Positions 50,516-60,241 are shown, counted from the stretch's first letter. The stretch is DNA of 64,000 nt from Cellulomonas taurus (GCF_012931845.1 NZ_CP051884.1:186001-250000); one strand, 5' to 3'. The notes: a model not told the origin generated them from the letters alone. Made by a program: numbers and translations.

Positions 50516-51422
50516 GACGCCTCCGATCCAGCGCCGCCGCCAGTGCGGTGATCGCGTGCTCGGTGTCGAAGACCGTGGCCTGCGGGACACCGAGTCGACG
50601 CAGCATCTGGTCGCGGAGCGCCGCCTGGTCCGCCCGGTGCCGGGCCAGCGCCTCGCGGGCCTTCCGATTGCCGCGCAGCACACCGGGCACCGCCCAGCCG
50701 TCCAGCACGTCCTGCGAGGGTGCCGCCGCCGGGTCCAACGGATCGGCGTCGGCGACCACCAGGGCGACCACCCGGTGCCGACCGCCCAGCAGGCGGGTGA
50801 TCGCGGGTGCCGCCGCCGGGGTCAGGCCCGCGGCGTCGGTGACCAGCACCACCAGCGCGGGGGTGCGGGACAGCGCACGCACCCGCTGCAGCACCCGCAC
50901 CACGTCCGGCGCGGGACCGTCGGTGGTGAGCACCTCGTCCAGACGGCGCAGCAGCAGCTCCAGGTTGGCCCGGCCAGTGCGCGGCGACACCCGGACCAGC
51001 CGCTCGGCGTCCCCGGCGACCAACCCGACCGGGTCGCCGCGGTCCAGACCCAGCGTGCCGACGATCCCCGCCAGGTGCCGGGCGATGTCCGCCTTGGTCT
51101 CGCCGGAGGCGGCGGTGGCGGCCATCGTGCGGCCGGAGTCCACCACCACCAGCACCGGAGCGGCGGCGTCCCGCTGGAACCGCTTGATCACCGGCACCCC
51201 GGTCCGGGCCGACGACTTCCAGTCGATGTCCCCGACGTCATCGCCGGGGGTGTAGAGCGCCAGGTCGTCGAAGTCCTGGCCGTGACCCTGGAGCGTGGAG
51301 GCGTGCAGCCCGTCGCGCAGGCTGGTGGCGCGGCGCACCGTGGGCAGGCTCAGGACCGCCCTGGCCTGATCCACCCGTGCCGCCACCGCGTCCAGCGGCG
51401 AGCCCTCCTGCTCCTCGGTCAT
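50505..51422 (-). CDS. DUF58 protein
   Basis: A 305-residue DUF58 protein with the signature YTPGDDVGDIDWKSSARTGVPVIKRFQRD and a VWA-like fold (VLVVVDSGRTM). DUF58 proteins accompany MoxR ATPases and are thought to be among their clients. It lies 7 bases downstream of moxR. Confidence 0.9.
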   Translation of the reverse strand: MTEEQEGSPLDAVAARVDQARAVLSLPTVRRATSLRDGLHASTLQGHGQDFDDLALYTPGDDVGDIDWKSSARTGVPVIKRFQRDAAAPVLVVVDSGRTMAATAASGETKADIARHLAGIVGTLGLDRGDPVGLVAGDAERLVRVSPRTGRANLELLLRRLDEVLTTDGPAPDVVRVLQRVRALSRTPALVVLVTDAAGLTPAAAPAITRLLGGRHRVVALVVADADPLDPAAAPSQDVLDGWAVPGVLRGNRKAREALARHRADQAALRDQMLRRLGVPQATVFDTEHAITALAAALDRRRRGR

Positions 51423-51429
51423 GTCGCGC

Positions 51430-52428
51430 TCAGGGCGTGGGCACCGCGGCGAACACGGCGTCGATCAAGCTCTCCGCGGTGACCCCGTCCACCAGGGCGT
51501 CGAGGGTGCGCACCAGCCGGTGCCGGAGCACCGAGTGCCGCAGCGCCTTGACGTCCTCCGGGATCACGTACGCCCGACCGGCCAGCACGGCCAGCGCCTG
51601 CGCGATCTGCATCAGAGCGATCGACCCACGGGGGCTCGCGCCCACCCGGACGTGCCGCTGGAGACCGGCGATCGGAGCCGGGCCGCCGCCACGGGTGGTC
51701 GCGACCAGCGCCACGATGTACCGCCGGATCGCATCGTCCACGTACACCCGACGGGTCAGGTCCTGCAGGAACCGGACGTCGTCCAGCGCCACCGGCTGCC
51801 CGGTCATCGGCGCCGACTGCGCACCCGAGGAGATCCGACCCAGCACCTCGATCTCCTCCGGCGGCGCCGGATAGTCGAGCACCTCCTTGAGCAGGAAGCG
51901 GTCCATCTGCGCCTCGGGGAGGACGTAGGTGCCCTCCTCCTCGATCGGGTTCTGGGTCGCCAGCACCACGAACGGCTTGGGCAGCGGGTGCACCTCGCCG
52001 CCGATGGAGGTCTGCCGCTCCTGCATCGCCTCCAGCATCGCCGACTGGGTCTTGGCGCTGGACCGGTTGATCTCGTCCAGGAGCACCACGTTGGCGTGCA
52101 CCGGACCGAGCTGCGTGCTGAACGCGCCGGTGGAGTAGTTGAGGATCTGGGTGCCGACGATGTCGTTCGGCATCAGGTCCGGCGTGCACTGGATCCGGTG
52201 AAAGCTGCCTGAGATCGACGCGGCGAGCGCCTGGGCGGCGGTGGTCTTGGCCAGACCGGGGACCGACTCCAGCAGGATGTGCCCGCCCGCCATCACCGTG
52301 CACAGCAGGGCGGTGCGCAGATTGCGCTGGCCCACGACCCGCTGGTCGAAGAAGTTGCCGATCTGCCCCACGAGCGCCTGGGCGTGCTGCAACTCCCGCT
52401 CGCTGATCCGGGTGTCCCCGTCGGTCAT
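51430..52428 (-). CDS. MoxR-family AAA ATPase
   Basis: A 332-residue AAA+ protein of the MoxR group: Walker A-type LESVPGLAKTTAAQALA, Walker B VVLLDEINRSS, sensor 1 ATQNPIEEEGTY and the C-terminal lid with GASPRGSIALMQIAQALA. MoxR proteins work as chaperones that help VWA proteins fold or load metal. AGGAAG precedes ATG 52428. It starts a six-gene operon running to 47093. Confidence 0.93.
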   Translation of the reverse strand: MTDGDTRISERELQHAQALVGQIGNFFDQRVVGQRNLRTALLCTVMAGGHILLESVPGLAKTTAAQALAASISGSFHRIQCTPDLMPNDIVGTQILNYSTGAFSTQLGPVHANVVLLDEINRSSAKTQSAMLEAMQERQTSIGGEVHPLPKPFVVLATQNPIEEEGTYVLPEAQMDRFLLKEVLDYPAPPEEIEVLGRISSGAQSAPMTGQPVALDDVRFLQDLTRRVYVDDAIRRYIVALVATTRGGGPAPIAGLQRHVRVGASPRGSIALMQIAQALAVLAGRAYVIPEDVKALRHSVLRHRLVRTLDALVDGVTAESLIDAVFAAVPTP

Positions 52429-52562
52429 GGGTGGCCTTCCTGTGTGCCGGTACGTCGCCGCGGGCAAGTATGTCCTGCCGAGAGGCCCGACGGGCGGCCG
52501 ACAGGTAGTGCGGCCGGGTGTCGTGTGACCCGAATGAGTGGTGCTGGTGGGTGGAGCACGGC

Positions 52563-53165
52563 TCATGAGGTGGGTATGGGGGCGGGGGTGAAATAGCGCT
52601 CGGGGTGCTCGCGGTCGTAGGTGAGGATGTCGTCGGGCGGGGTGAAGCACGGGGTCGAGACGTCCAGGTCGATGTAGTTGGCCCACCCTTCGTCCAGTCC
52701 CGCTCGGGTGACGCCGCTGATGACGATTCCAGCGTCGTGATAGTCAAGGGTGACCGACGGCGGGTTCCCGTGGTCGCGATCGTCGCGAACGATGACGGCA
52801 CCGTCGTTGAGGTAGTCGGCGATGAAGTCGTCGATCAGATCGAGGCCGGGCCGGTCGGTGTCGATCGCGAGACGGGGGCCGGTGGACCACCGGATGGATG
52901 CGGGCGGTTCGCCCTGGTCGCGCGGGGTCCAGGTGCAGTCGAACCAGTACTCGCCCTCGTAGTACGAGCGGTACACCTCGATGGGGATGTCGGGGAAGGT
53001 GTCGCGGAAGTGCTGGATCAGGTCGTCGGTGACGGTGACGGCGTTGCGGTAGGCAGCGTCGGAGGTGGCGCGCAGGGCGTTCTGGTCGGGTTGTCGGTTG
53101 CACCAGGCGGAGGTGGCGAGGACGGCGACGATGAGCAGTCCGATCAGGATCTGGCGGCGGGTCAT
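52563..53165 (-). CDS. small exported or lipid-anchored protein of the WXG/DUF1023 cassette
   Basis: A 200-residue protein with an N-terminal hydrophobic segment (LIGLLIVAVLATSAWC, Cys22 in a lipobox-like place) and a soluble domain with many Asp and Tyr residues. I do not recognise the family. It overlaps the stop of the large DUF1023 gene by 4 bases as the last gene of the cassette. A protective (immunity) or substrate-trapping role is possible but unproven. Confidence 0.65.
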   Translation of the reverse strand: MTRRQILIGLLIVAVLATSAWCNRQPDQNALRATSDAAYRNAVTVTDDLIQHFRDTFPDIPIEVYRSYYEGEYWFDCTWTPRDQGEPPASIRWSTGPRLAIDTDRPGLDLIDDFIADYLNDGAVIVRDDRDHGNPPSVTLDYHDAGIVISGVTRAGLDEGWANYIDLDVSTPCFTPPDDILTYDREHPERYFTPAPIPTS

Positions 53166-55201
53166 GGCACATCCACCGTCGGCGGCACGAAGGTCGGGTC
53201 GGCCATGGGGTACTCGACGTGATTGCGCAGTTCTCCGCCCGGGCCGCGGTCCCAGACCTCCTGTGGTGGGGTCCAGGTGGTGACGTCACCGCCGATCAGC
53301 ACGCTGTAGATGTTCTGCCAGGCATCCGGCTTGGTGTCCGAGCCCTCGGTGCCGAAGACGCCCGAGTGAGCGGGGCCGCCCTGGACCAGAGGGCTGTGCG
53401 GGTCGGTGCTGTCCACCCGACCGGTCTCCAGGCGGGTGATCCCGGGGAGGACGTTCGGATCGGTGCCGTGACCGAGCGGCCCGACGGACATGCCCTGGGC
53501 GTAGATGATCGGGTCGTTCGGTGCCGTCATGACGTAGCGCGGGGTGTCCGGTGCCGCATAGTCCTGAGGGGTGCTGACCCCGGGTCCGGACCCGGCCGAC
53601 TCGACGTGCAAGACCCGGTCGACGACCATTCCGGCAGCCTCCGCGGCACCGACCACCGACCCGCCGTACGAGTGGCCGACAGCCGTGACCGTCGCCCCGG
53701 TGGTCGCCCGGACACCATTCGCGAAGGCCGCCAGGTGCGGGGCGATCGCGCGGGCATAGGCGGAGTCGGCTGCCTCGGCGTAGCCACCGTGCGGCGGATC
53801 GGGGGCGATGGTGGCGATGTTCTGCGGCATCGGACCACCGAGGTAGGCGATCACCGCCAGGCCGCCCCCGGCCTCCTTCACGAACTCGGACGCGCGGTCG
53901 CGCTGATCCGGCATGTTCTTCAGGTTGGTTCCGGTCCCGCCGACCAGGATTCCAATGCTGGTGGCCTGCACATCGCCGACCACCTCGCCGAACCGGCCGG
54001 CATCGGGCTCGAAGAGCACCACCTGATGCCCGGCCGTGTGCCGCGCATCACGCTCGCCCACCACCCAGTAATCGCTCGACTCCGCCAGCAGCTGCCCATA
54101 CCACCCCTGCCGCGCCTGCAGGTCCGCGATGCTCCCCTCCAACTCCCGCCGCATCGCCACCTGCAGCGGGTCGTTCCCGGTGATGGCGGCGGTCTGCCGT
54201 CGCACCCCGGCGATCTGCTCCTCCACGTCCAGGATCGCCGCCCGCACAGCCGTCCGGCTCGCCGCGATCCGCACCGGCAGCGGCATCCCGTCCAGGTTGT
54301 GCACCACCCCGGGCCAGGCGCGCGCCAGGTCGGCGAGCTGGTCCGGGCTCATGGATGCGCAGGCGCTCATGACGGCCGCGATCCGAGCATCCGCGTCGAC
54401 CACACCGAGCGCCGTCGCCAGCGTGGGGTACTCGGCGCCGAACACCTGCCGGTTGCTGTCGCTCATCAGCCGGGTCGCGAGCGCGGGGCAGGCTGCCAGG
54501 AGAGCGTCGAGGTCCTGGTCGGAGAGCTGGGTGGCCAACCACCGTAGTGCGGCGTCACCCTGCGGACCGTCGGGCAGACCCCGCGCCCAGGCGGCGATGT
54601 CGTGGGTGCCCCGGGCGAGAGCGGTGGGTGGCAGCGTCCCGGTGAGTGTGCCGCCACCTGCCACCCAACTGGGTGGCATCGACCGTTCGAGTCCGGCGCG
54701 CAGGCCGTAGTCGGCCTGCTCACGCTCGTCGTCCAGCCGGTCGAGACAGGAGCGGGCACCGCGTTGGTCGTCCTCGCAGCGCTGGACCCGGGCGAGCGCC
54801 TGCCAGCGGTCGTCGTCGGTGCTGGACGGGTCGGCGCGCACCCGGTCGAGCTCGTCCTCGGCGCGGGACAGGTCCAGGGTGGTCTGCTGCCACTCGGCGA
54901 GGGCCGGAGTGGAGCGGCCCTTGATGCTCGCCACGGTGTACAGGTACAGGTTCAAGGTCTCGGCGCCGACATGTGCTGCGTCGTGGAAGTCGCGGATCGC
55001 GGTCACCCTGGGTCGGGCGGTGTCCTCCCATGCGTCGGCACTCCGACCGGACCAGCCGTCGGCGGCCGTGCTGATCGCGCGGTCAGCACGCTCGGCACCC
55101 TCCGCCAGATCGGGCAGCACCCGCCCGACCAGGTGGTAGAGCACCTGATCGAAGCTCTCAAGGTCGCAGACTCCTGGGTGGTCCCGGTCCCAGACTCTCA
55201 T
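53162..55201 (-). CDS. WXG-domain/DUF1023 alpha/beta hydrolase
   Basis: A 679-residue protein. The N-terminal helical part contains a WXG motif (Trp50-Ser-Gly52) followed by SADAWEDTARP, as in type VII secretion substrates; a long helical middle with coiled-coil-like regions follows. The C-terminal part (about 380-640) is a DUF1023 alpha/beta hydrolase with nucleophile Ser511 in GHSYGG. It overlaps genes on both sides by 4 bases. It may be a secreted lipase/esterase or toxin; no type VII machinery (EccC) is in the window. Confidence 0.82.
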   Translation of the reverse strand: MRVWDRDHPGVCDLESFDQVLYHLVGRVLPDLAEGAERADRAISTAADGWSGRSADAWEDTARPRVTAIRDFHDAAHVGAETLNLYLYTVASIKGRSTPALAEWQQTTLDLSRAEDELDRVRADPSSTDDDRWQALARVQRCEDDQRGARSCLDRLDDEREQADYGLRAGLERSMPPSWVAGGGTLTGTLPPTALARGTHDIAAWARGLPDGPQGDAALRWLATQLSDQDLDALLAACPALATRLMSDSNRQVFGAEYPTLATALGVVDADARIAAVMSACASMSPDQLADLARAWPGVVHNLDGMPLPVRIAASRTAVRAAILDVEEQIAGVRRQTAAITGNDPLQVAMRRELEGSIADLQARQGWYGQLLAESSDYWVVGERDARHTAGHQVVLFEPDAGRFGEVVGDVQATSIGILVGGTGTNLKNMPDQRDRASEFVKEAGGGLAVIAYLGGPMPQNIATIAPDPPHGGYAEAADSAYARAIAPHLAAFANGVRATTGATVTAVGHSYGGSVVGAAEAAGMVVDRVLHVESAGSGPGVSTPQDYAAPDTPRYVMTAPNDPIIYAQGMSVGPLGHGTDPNVLPGITRLETGRVDSTDPHSPLVQGGPAHSGVFGTEGSDTKPDAWQNIYSVLIGGDVTTWTPPQEVWDRGPGGELRNHVEYPMADPTFVPPTVDVP

Positions 55202-55491
55202 CGCGCGACCTGCACACCGGTGGTCGCCAGACCGTGAGCCAACCGGCCGTCCGCCTCGCCGAGGATCTCGGCAGCTCGCGCAACCTCCTGCGCGCTGACC
55301 CGCATCCCTCCCGCCACCGCCCCTGAGGTGACCGACAGCCAGTCGAACCAGGAGTCCACCGCTTCCTGGGCGGAGGTCGACCCAGTGTCCGGCACCGCGG
55401 AGCGCAGATCGTGCACCAGATCGTTCGCGACACCGTGCAACTCGCGGTGTGCGGACAGTGCCGCGTCGTGGGAAAGCTCCAGATCAGCCAT
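55198..55491 (-). CDS. small WXG100/ESAT-6-like helical protein
   Basis: The 97-residue product is an all-helical protein with the size and two-helix pattern of WXG100 proteins (SHDAALSAHRELHGVANDLVHDLRS ... VSAQEVARAAEILGEADGRLAHGL), but the turn (SWFDWLS) lacks the Trp-x-Gly motif. It precedes and overlaps the WXG/DUF1023 gene, as small partner proteins of type VII substrates do. No clear ribosome site is seen before the ATG. Confidence 0.7.
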   Translation of the reverse strand: MADLELSHDAALSAHRELHGVANDLVHDLRSAVPDTGSTSAQEAVDSWFDWLSVTSGAVAGGMRVSAQEVARAAEILGEADGRLAHGLATTGVQVAR

Positions 55492-55582
55492 GCCGAGCAG
55501 GGTTCCGGTCGTCGGGCCGCCACGTCCCGGGTTTCGCCGGAATTAAGTAGTGGATCGACGAACTTTGAGTGCGATCACCCAG

Positions 55583-56728
55583 TCATCGTGCGCCGACCCG
55601 GACCACCAGGGCACCCGGGTCCACCCGGGCCGACAGCTCGGTGACCTCGCCGATGACATCGCCGTCCACCTGGACGTGCTCGCCGCCGGCGATGGACACG
55701 TGCACCTCGCGGGCGCGGGCGTGGTCGATCCGGCCGATCTTGGCCGGCAGCTGCGGTCGCACCCCGACCCCCTGCAGCACGACCTCGCCGAACAGTTGCG
55801 CCCAGCCCGCGACCCCGCCGCGGGTGTCGATGGCGGCGATGTCCAGCCAGCCGTCGTCCAGTTCGGCGTCGGGCAGCAGGGTGATCCCGCCGGGCAGTCG
55901 GCCACAGTTGCCGATCAGGAGGCTGCGCACCCGGGTGGGTTCGGTGTCGGCGTCGTCCAGGCGCACGGTGGTCCGCAGCCGGCTGCCGTGCAGGTGCTTG
56001 ATCCCGGCCACGAAGTAGGCGATCCAGCCGACCTTGGCCTTGAGCTGGTCGTCGGCGTCGGCCACCATCGCGGCGTCGAAGCCGACCCCGGCGATCACCA
56101 GGAAGATGTGGTCGCGGGGGATGTCGGTGTCGTCCGGCAGGTCGTCGGAGGCCTCGGCGATGTCGTCGTCGACATTCGACTCGAACTTCAGGACCCGCAG
56201 CCAGCCGACGTCGATCGTCCGGTCCATCCCGTCCAGCGCGAGCTGGAACGCCGCCTGCGGGTCACCGATCGGGATGTCGAGGTTGCGGGCCAGCAGGTTG
56301 CCGGTGCCGACCGGGACCAGCCCCATCGGCACCCCGGTGTGGGCCAGCGCCTCGGCGACCGCGCGCACGGTGCCGTCACCGCCGAGGGCGACCACCAGGT
56401 CCGCGCCCTGCTCGATCGCCTGCTTCGCCTGGCCGATCCCCGGGTCCTCCGGCGTCGTCTCCAGCCACAGCGGCTCGGGCAGGTACTGCTCGGCGCACAT
56501 CCGGCGCAGCTGCGGGCGCAGGTCGGGCACCCCGGTCTTGGAGGGGTTAGCGACGAAGGCGACCAGTGGCCGCTTCTGCTCCGGCGGGGTCTCCGGCGTC
56601 GGCGCCTGCACCGTGCCGCGGAACGGGGCCCGGGCCGGGAGCGCCGCCCGGCGGTTCATCAACCCCAGGATCAGGGCGGCGACCGCCACGATCGTGGCGG
56701 CAACGGCGAGCCATCCTTCCCAGGTCAT
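55583..56728 (-). CDS. diacylglycerol/sphingosine kinase-like protein
   Basis: A 381-residue DagK-type lipid kinase. One N-terminal helix (about 7-25) is followed by a catalytic domain with GGDGT (116-120) and PVGTGNLLARNL (139-150), and a C-terminal beta-rich domain with NCGRLPGGITLLPDAELDDGWLD. It would phosphorylate diacylglycerol or a related lipid at the membrane. TAGATT lies 7 bases before the ATG at 56728, so the message is probably leaderless and divergent from serS. Confidence 0.87.
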   Translation of the reverse strand: MTWEGWLAVAATIVAVAALILGLMNRRAALPARAPFRGTVQAPTPETPPEQKRPLVAFVANPSKTGVPDLRPQLRRMCAEQYLPEPLWLETTPEDPGIGQAKQAIEQGADLVVALGGDGTVRAVAEALAHTGVPMGLVPVGTGNLLARNLDIPIGDPQAAFQLALDGMDRTIDVGWLRVLKFESNVDDDIAEASDDLPDDTDIPRDHIFLVIAGVGFDAAMVADADDQLKAKVGWIAYFVAGIKHLHGSRLRTTVRLDDADTEPTRVRSLLIGNCGRLPGGITLLPDAELDDGWLDIAAIDTRGGVAGWAQLFGEVVLQGVGVRPQLPAKIGRIDHARAREVHVSIAGGEHVQVDGDVIGEVTELSARVDPGALVVRVGAR

Positions 56729-56735
56729 GCACGGG

Positions 56736-56792
56736 AATCTACGCACATCCGACGACTTCCGCCCGCGACCTGGTCGGATCGCTGAGTAGGCT
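56736..56792. promoter_or_regulatory. divergent leaderless promoters of the lipid kinase and serS
   Basis: The minus-strand -10 TAGATT is at 56736-56741, 7 bases from its ATG. The plus-strand -10 TAGGCT is at 56787-56792, 6 bases from the serS GTG at 56799. Both genes lack ribosome binding sites. Confidence 0.7.
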
Positions 56793-56798
56793 CGCCTG

Positions 56799-58076
56799 GT
56801 GATCGATCTCAAGCTGCTGCGTCAGGACCCCGACATCGTGCGTGCCAGCCAGGTGACGCGTGGTGACGACCCGGGGCTGGTCGACCAGGTGCTGGACGCC
56901 GACGCCCGTCGCCGGGCCGCGCTGACCGACTTCGAGAACCGGCGCGCCGAGCAGAAGTCCCTCGGCAAGCTGGTCGCCGCCGCGCAGGGCGAGGAGAAGC
57001 AGGAACTGCTGGCCCGCGCCAAGTCGCTGGCGGAGCAGGTCAAGGCGTTGCAGGCCGACGCGGACGCCGCCGAGACCGAGGCGACCGAGCTGGCCCGCCG
57101 GATCGGCAACATCGTGGCCGAGGGTGTCCCGGCCGGTGGCGAGGACGACTTCGTGGTGCTGCGCCACGAGGGCACCCCGCGGGAGTTCGACTTCCGGGTC
57201 CGGGACCACCTGGAGCTGGGCGAGGGCCTCGCGGCGATCGACACCGAGCGCGGCGCCAAGGTCTCCGGTGCCCGGTTCTACTACCTGACCGGTGTCGGTG
57301 CCCGGCTGGAGCTGGCGCTGCTGAACGCGGCGGTGGACAAGGCGCTGGCCGCCGGGTTCACGCCGGTGATCACCCCGACGCTGGTCAAGCCGGAGATCAT
57401 GGCGGGCACCGGGTTCCTCGGCGCGCACGCGGACGAGATCTACCGGTTGGAGGCCGACGACCTGTACCTGGTCGGCACCAGCGAGGTGGCGCTCGCCGGC
57501 TACCACTCCGGCGAAATCATCGACCTGTCCGCCGGACCGAAGCGCTACGCCGGGTGGTCCGCCTGCTACCGCCGGGAGGCCGGGTCCTACGGCAAGGACA
57601 CCCGCGGGATCATCCGGGTGCACCAGTTCCACAAGGTGGAGGCGTTCAGCTACACCACGGTCGAGGACGCCGCCGCCGAGCACCAGCGCATCCTGGGCTG
57701 GGAGGAGGAGATGCTGGCCCTGGCCGAGCTGCCCTACCGGGTGATCGACACCGCCGCTGGTGACCTCGGGTCCAGCGCCGCCCGGAAGTTCGACTGCGAG
57801 GCGTGGCTGCCCAGCCAGGAGCGCTACCTGGAGCTGACCAGCACCTCGAACTGCACCACCTTCCAGGCCCGCCGCCTGGGCGTGCGGGAGCGCACCGCCG
57901 ACGGTGAGGTGCGCCCGGTCGCCACGCTGAACGGCACCCTGGCGACCACCCGCTGGATCGTCGCCATCCTGGAGAACCACCAGCAGGCCGACGGCTCGGT
58001 CCGGGTGCCGGAGGGCCTGCGTCCGTACCTGGGCGGCCTGGAGCTGCTCGAGCCCACCGGAGGAGCATCGCGATGA
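56799..58076 (+). CDS. serS: seryl-tRNA synthetase
   Basis: A 425-residue class II synthetase. The N-terminal about 100 residues form the long coiled-coil arm that holds tRNA-Ser; motif 2 is [21 protein letters not shown] in outline and motif 3 is [18 protein letters not shown]. It charges tRNA-Ser (and tRNA-Sec where present). The GTG start 6 bases after TAGGCT indicates a leaderless essential gene. It overlaps the HAD gene by 4 bases. Confidence 0.97.
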   Translation: MIDLKLLRQDPDIVRASQVTRGDDPGLVDQVLDADARRRAALTDFENRRAEQKSLGKLVAAAQGEEKQELLARAKSLAEQVKALQADADAAETEATELARRIGNIVAEGVPAGGEDDFVVLRHEGTPREFDFRVRDHLELGEGLAAIDTERGAKVSGARFYYLTGVGARLELALLNAAVDKALAAGFTPVITPTLVKPEIMAGTGFLGAHADEIYRLEADDLYLVGTSEVALAGYHSGEIIDLSAGPKRYAGWSACYRREAGSYGKDTRGIIRVHQFHKVEAFSYTTVEDAAAEHQRILGWEEEMLALAELPYRVIDTAAGDLGSSAARKFDCEAWLPSQERYLELTSTSNCTTFQARRLGVRERTADGEVRPVATLNGTLATTRWIVAILENHQQADGSVRVPEGLRPYLGGLELLEPTGGASR

Positions 58077-58891
58077 CCCACCCGCGCACCGTGGCCGGGA
58101 CCCTGATCGCCCTGGACGTCGACGGCACGTTGATGACCTACGACGGGGTGATCTCCGACGAGGTGCGCGCGAGCATCACCGCCTTGCAGGCGGCCGGTGC
58201 GCACATCGTGCTCGCCACCGGCCGCGGCGTGCGGGCGACCGTCCCGGTGGCGCACGACCTGGGCATCACCACCGGGTGGGCGGTATCGTCCAACGGCGCC
58301 GTCACCAGCCGGCTCGACCCGGAGCTGCCCGGCGGCTACGAGGTCACCCGGCAGATCACCTTCGACCCGGAGCCGGCGCTGCGGGTGCTGCAGCTGGAAC
58401 TGCCCGAGGCGTACTTCGCGGTGGAGGACCTCGGCCGTGGCTTCCTGGTCACCCGGGGCTTCCCGGAGGGGGAGCTGACCGGCGACCAGCGGGTGTGCGA
58501 CTTCGAGGAGCTGGTGTCCCGCCCGGCGACCCGTGTCGTGGTGCGCGACCCGGGCCGCACCCCGGAGGAGTTCCGCGAGCTGGTGCGCCGGGTCGGTCTG
58601 CACCAGGTCAGCTACGCGGTCGGCTGGTCGGCCTGGCTGGACCTGACCCCGGGTGGCGTGAACAAGGGGTCGGCGCTGGAGGACCTGCGCCGCGACCTCG
58701 GCGTCGAGCCCTTCGCCACGGTGGCGGTCGGTGACGGCTCCAACGACGTCGAGATGCTGGACTGGGCGGCCCGCGGGGTCGCGATGGGGCATGCGGGCGA
58801 CGACGTGCGCGCCGCCGCGGACGAGGTCACCGGCACCATCGAGGACGACGGACTGCTGGACGTGCTGCGCTCGGTGCTCGCCGAGGGCTGA
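58073..58891 (+). CDS. HAD hydrolase, Cof type
   Basis: A 272-residue HAD phosphatase: motif I DVDGTL with Asp15 and Asp17, motif II ATGRG, Lys in [11 protein letters not shown] and motif [12 protein letters not shown]. Cof-type enzymes dephosphorylate sugar phosphates, FMN or similar. Coupling to serS by a 4-base overlap is common in actinobacteria, reason unknown. Confidence 0.92.
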   Translation: MTHPRTVAGTLIALDVDGTLMTYDGVISDEVRASITALQAAGAHIVLATGRGVRATVPVAHDLGITTGWAVSSNGAVTSRLDPELPGGYEVTRQITFDPEPALRVLQLELPEAYFAVEDLGRGFLVTRGFPEGELTGDQRVCDFEELVSRPATRVVVRDPGRTPEEFRELVRRVGLHQVSYAVGWSAWLDLTPGGVNKGSALEDLRRDLGVEPFATVAVGDGSNDVEMLDWAARGVAMGHAGDDVRAAADEVTGTIEDDGLLDVLRSVLAEG

Positions 58892-58898
58892 CCGGCCC

Positions 58899-59432
58899 TC
58901 AGTGCGGGGCACAGGTGACGGTGGCGGCGCCGATGCCGGGGGAGACGATCGACCAGTCGAAGTACACCGGGTCGGAGGTCCAGCCACCCGGCCCGATCGC
59001 CTGGACCTTCACGGTGCCGGACCAGCTGTCGCCGCCGAGTGACCACCCCTCGATCCCCCAGCCGACCTGTGCGGTGTCGGCCGACCAGAACGACTCGCCG
59101 AGGGGCAGCATCGGGGTGTTGTCGACGGTGCCGGTCGCCCAGGAGTAGCTGCCGCTGGGCACGTGCGACACCGAGATCTCCACCCGGTACTCCAGCACCG
59201 GCAGCCCGTCACCGGCGTCGGTCAGGGTCAGCATGTGCGGCGCACCGCTGACCACGGTGCAGGTGGAGGTCGGCAGCGGCACCTCGTCGGCATCCGCGAT
59301 GGTGGTGACCGTCTCGGTGCCGAGGGAGCCCGCCCGCGTCCAGCGGTGGCCGCCGCGCAGGGCCACCGCACCCAGGAGCACGATGGCCAGGGCGAGCGCG
59401 GTCGCCGCGAGCCGCCGGGATCGGGTGCTCAT
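58899..59432 (-). CDS. secreted beta-rich protein partnered with SipW-type protein
   Basis: A 177-residue protein with an N-terminal signal or anchor (LAATALALAIVLLGAVALRGG) and a beta-rich, Trp- and Gly-rich secreted domain with two cysteines near its ends (TSTCTVV and VTCAPH) that may pair. No family is recognised. It overlaps the upstream gene by one base (TGATG) and probably works with it at the cell surface. Confidence 0.65.
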   Translation of the reverse strand: MSTRSRRLAATALALAIVLLGAVALRGGHRWTRAGSLGTETVTTIADADEVPLPTSTCTVVSGAPHMLTLTDAGDGLPVLEYRVEISVSHVPSGSYSWATGTVDNTPMLPLGESFWSADTAQVGWGIEGWSLGGDSWSGTVKVQAIGPGGWTSDPVYFDWSIVSPGIGAATVTCAPH

Positions 59433-60091
59433 CACTGCTCCGCCTGCGTGACGGTGAAGGACCAGACGACGTCGGCGTGCGTGCCCTGGTAGGAGTTGGG
59501 CGCGTCGGCGGCGAGCCGCATCTCCACGCACAGTCCGGCCGGGTCGGTGCCGTGCGCACCCAGGGGGACCGACGGCTCCGGGCTGACCCAGCCGGTGAGA
59601 TGGGCGTAACCGGTCGCGGATCCGGCCAGATAGGACGCGTCGGCGGTGAAGTCGGCCGCGCTGCACGGCGCCGTGGAGGCGGTGCGCGCGACCACCCGGT
59701 AGTCGACGGCCGCGGCCAGATCACCGACGGCGCTGACGTCGGTGAGTGACAGGTGCGCGGCGGTGTCCGTGTCCGGCGAGGTGCGCACGTTGAACCAGGA
59801 GTAGATCGACGGCCCGGCCGCGGGTTCCAGCCGGGTGCCACCCGGTGCGAGTTCCTCCTGGTCCAGGAACAGCTGGGCCGGGTCGCCCGTCGGGTGATGC
59901 GCCCACCCGGTCGATCCGGCGGCCTGGCTCTGGGTCTGGAAGGACACGGCGTGGAAGGTCGCGACCGCGTGTTCCCGATCGGTCCAGGTGGCGTCGGTCC
60001 ACGGCGAACGGCCCACCGCCACCGTCACCGCCAGCGCGCACGCGAGCAGCAGGACGGCTCCCTTCGCGCGGCCGGACAGGTGGGGCGTCAT
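59432..60091 (-). CDS. SipW-type signal peptide protein (TasA/camelysin-like)
   Basis: A 219-residue secreted protein. The N-terminal GAVLLLACALAVTVAVG helix is followed by WTDREHAVATFHA, the D-x-E...F pattern of SipW-dependent signal peptides, which occur in TasA, camelysin and other biofilm or surface-fibre proteins. The mature part is beta-rich with two cysteines. No signal peptidase of the SipW type is in the window. CAGGCT lies 7 bases before the ATG, suggesting a leaderless message. Confidence 0.7.
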   Translation of the reverse strand: MTPHLSGRAKGAVLLLACALAVTVAVGRSPWTDATWTDREHAVATFHAVSFQTQSQAAGSTGWAHHPTGDPAQLFLDQEELAPGGTRLEPAAGPSIYSWFNVRTSPDTDTAAHLSLTDVSAVGDLAAAVDYRVVARTASTAPCSAADFTADASYLAGSATGYAHLTGWVSPEPSVPLGAHGTDPAGLCVEMRLAADAPNSYQGTHADVVWSFTVTQAEQ

Positions 60092-60241
60092 GGCACCCAG
60101 CCTGATCCGGGGCGGGATCGGGCGGGGTCGGCCTGCGTGGAAACACGGGGAGCGGGGGGAGGTCTCCCGGCCGGACGCCCGGGTGCTCATCGTCGGGCCG
60201 CCGGTGGACCCTGCCCCGCCCGACGATGCACAATCGCCCGC

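Noticed and set aside
56729..56798. tRNA-Ser or T-box near serS
   Set aside because: The gap is 70 bases and fully explained by two leaderless promoters; no cloverleaf or T-box sequence is seen.
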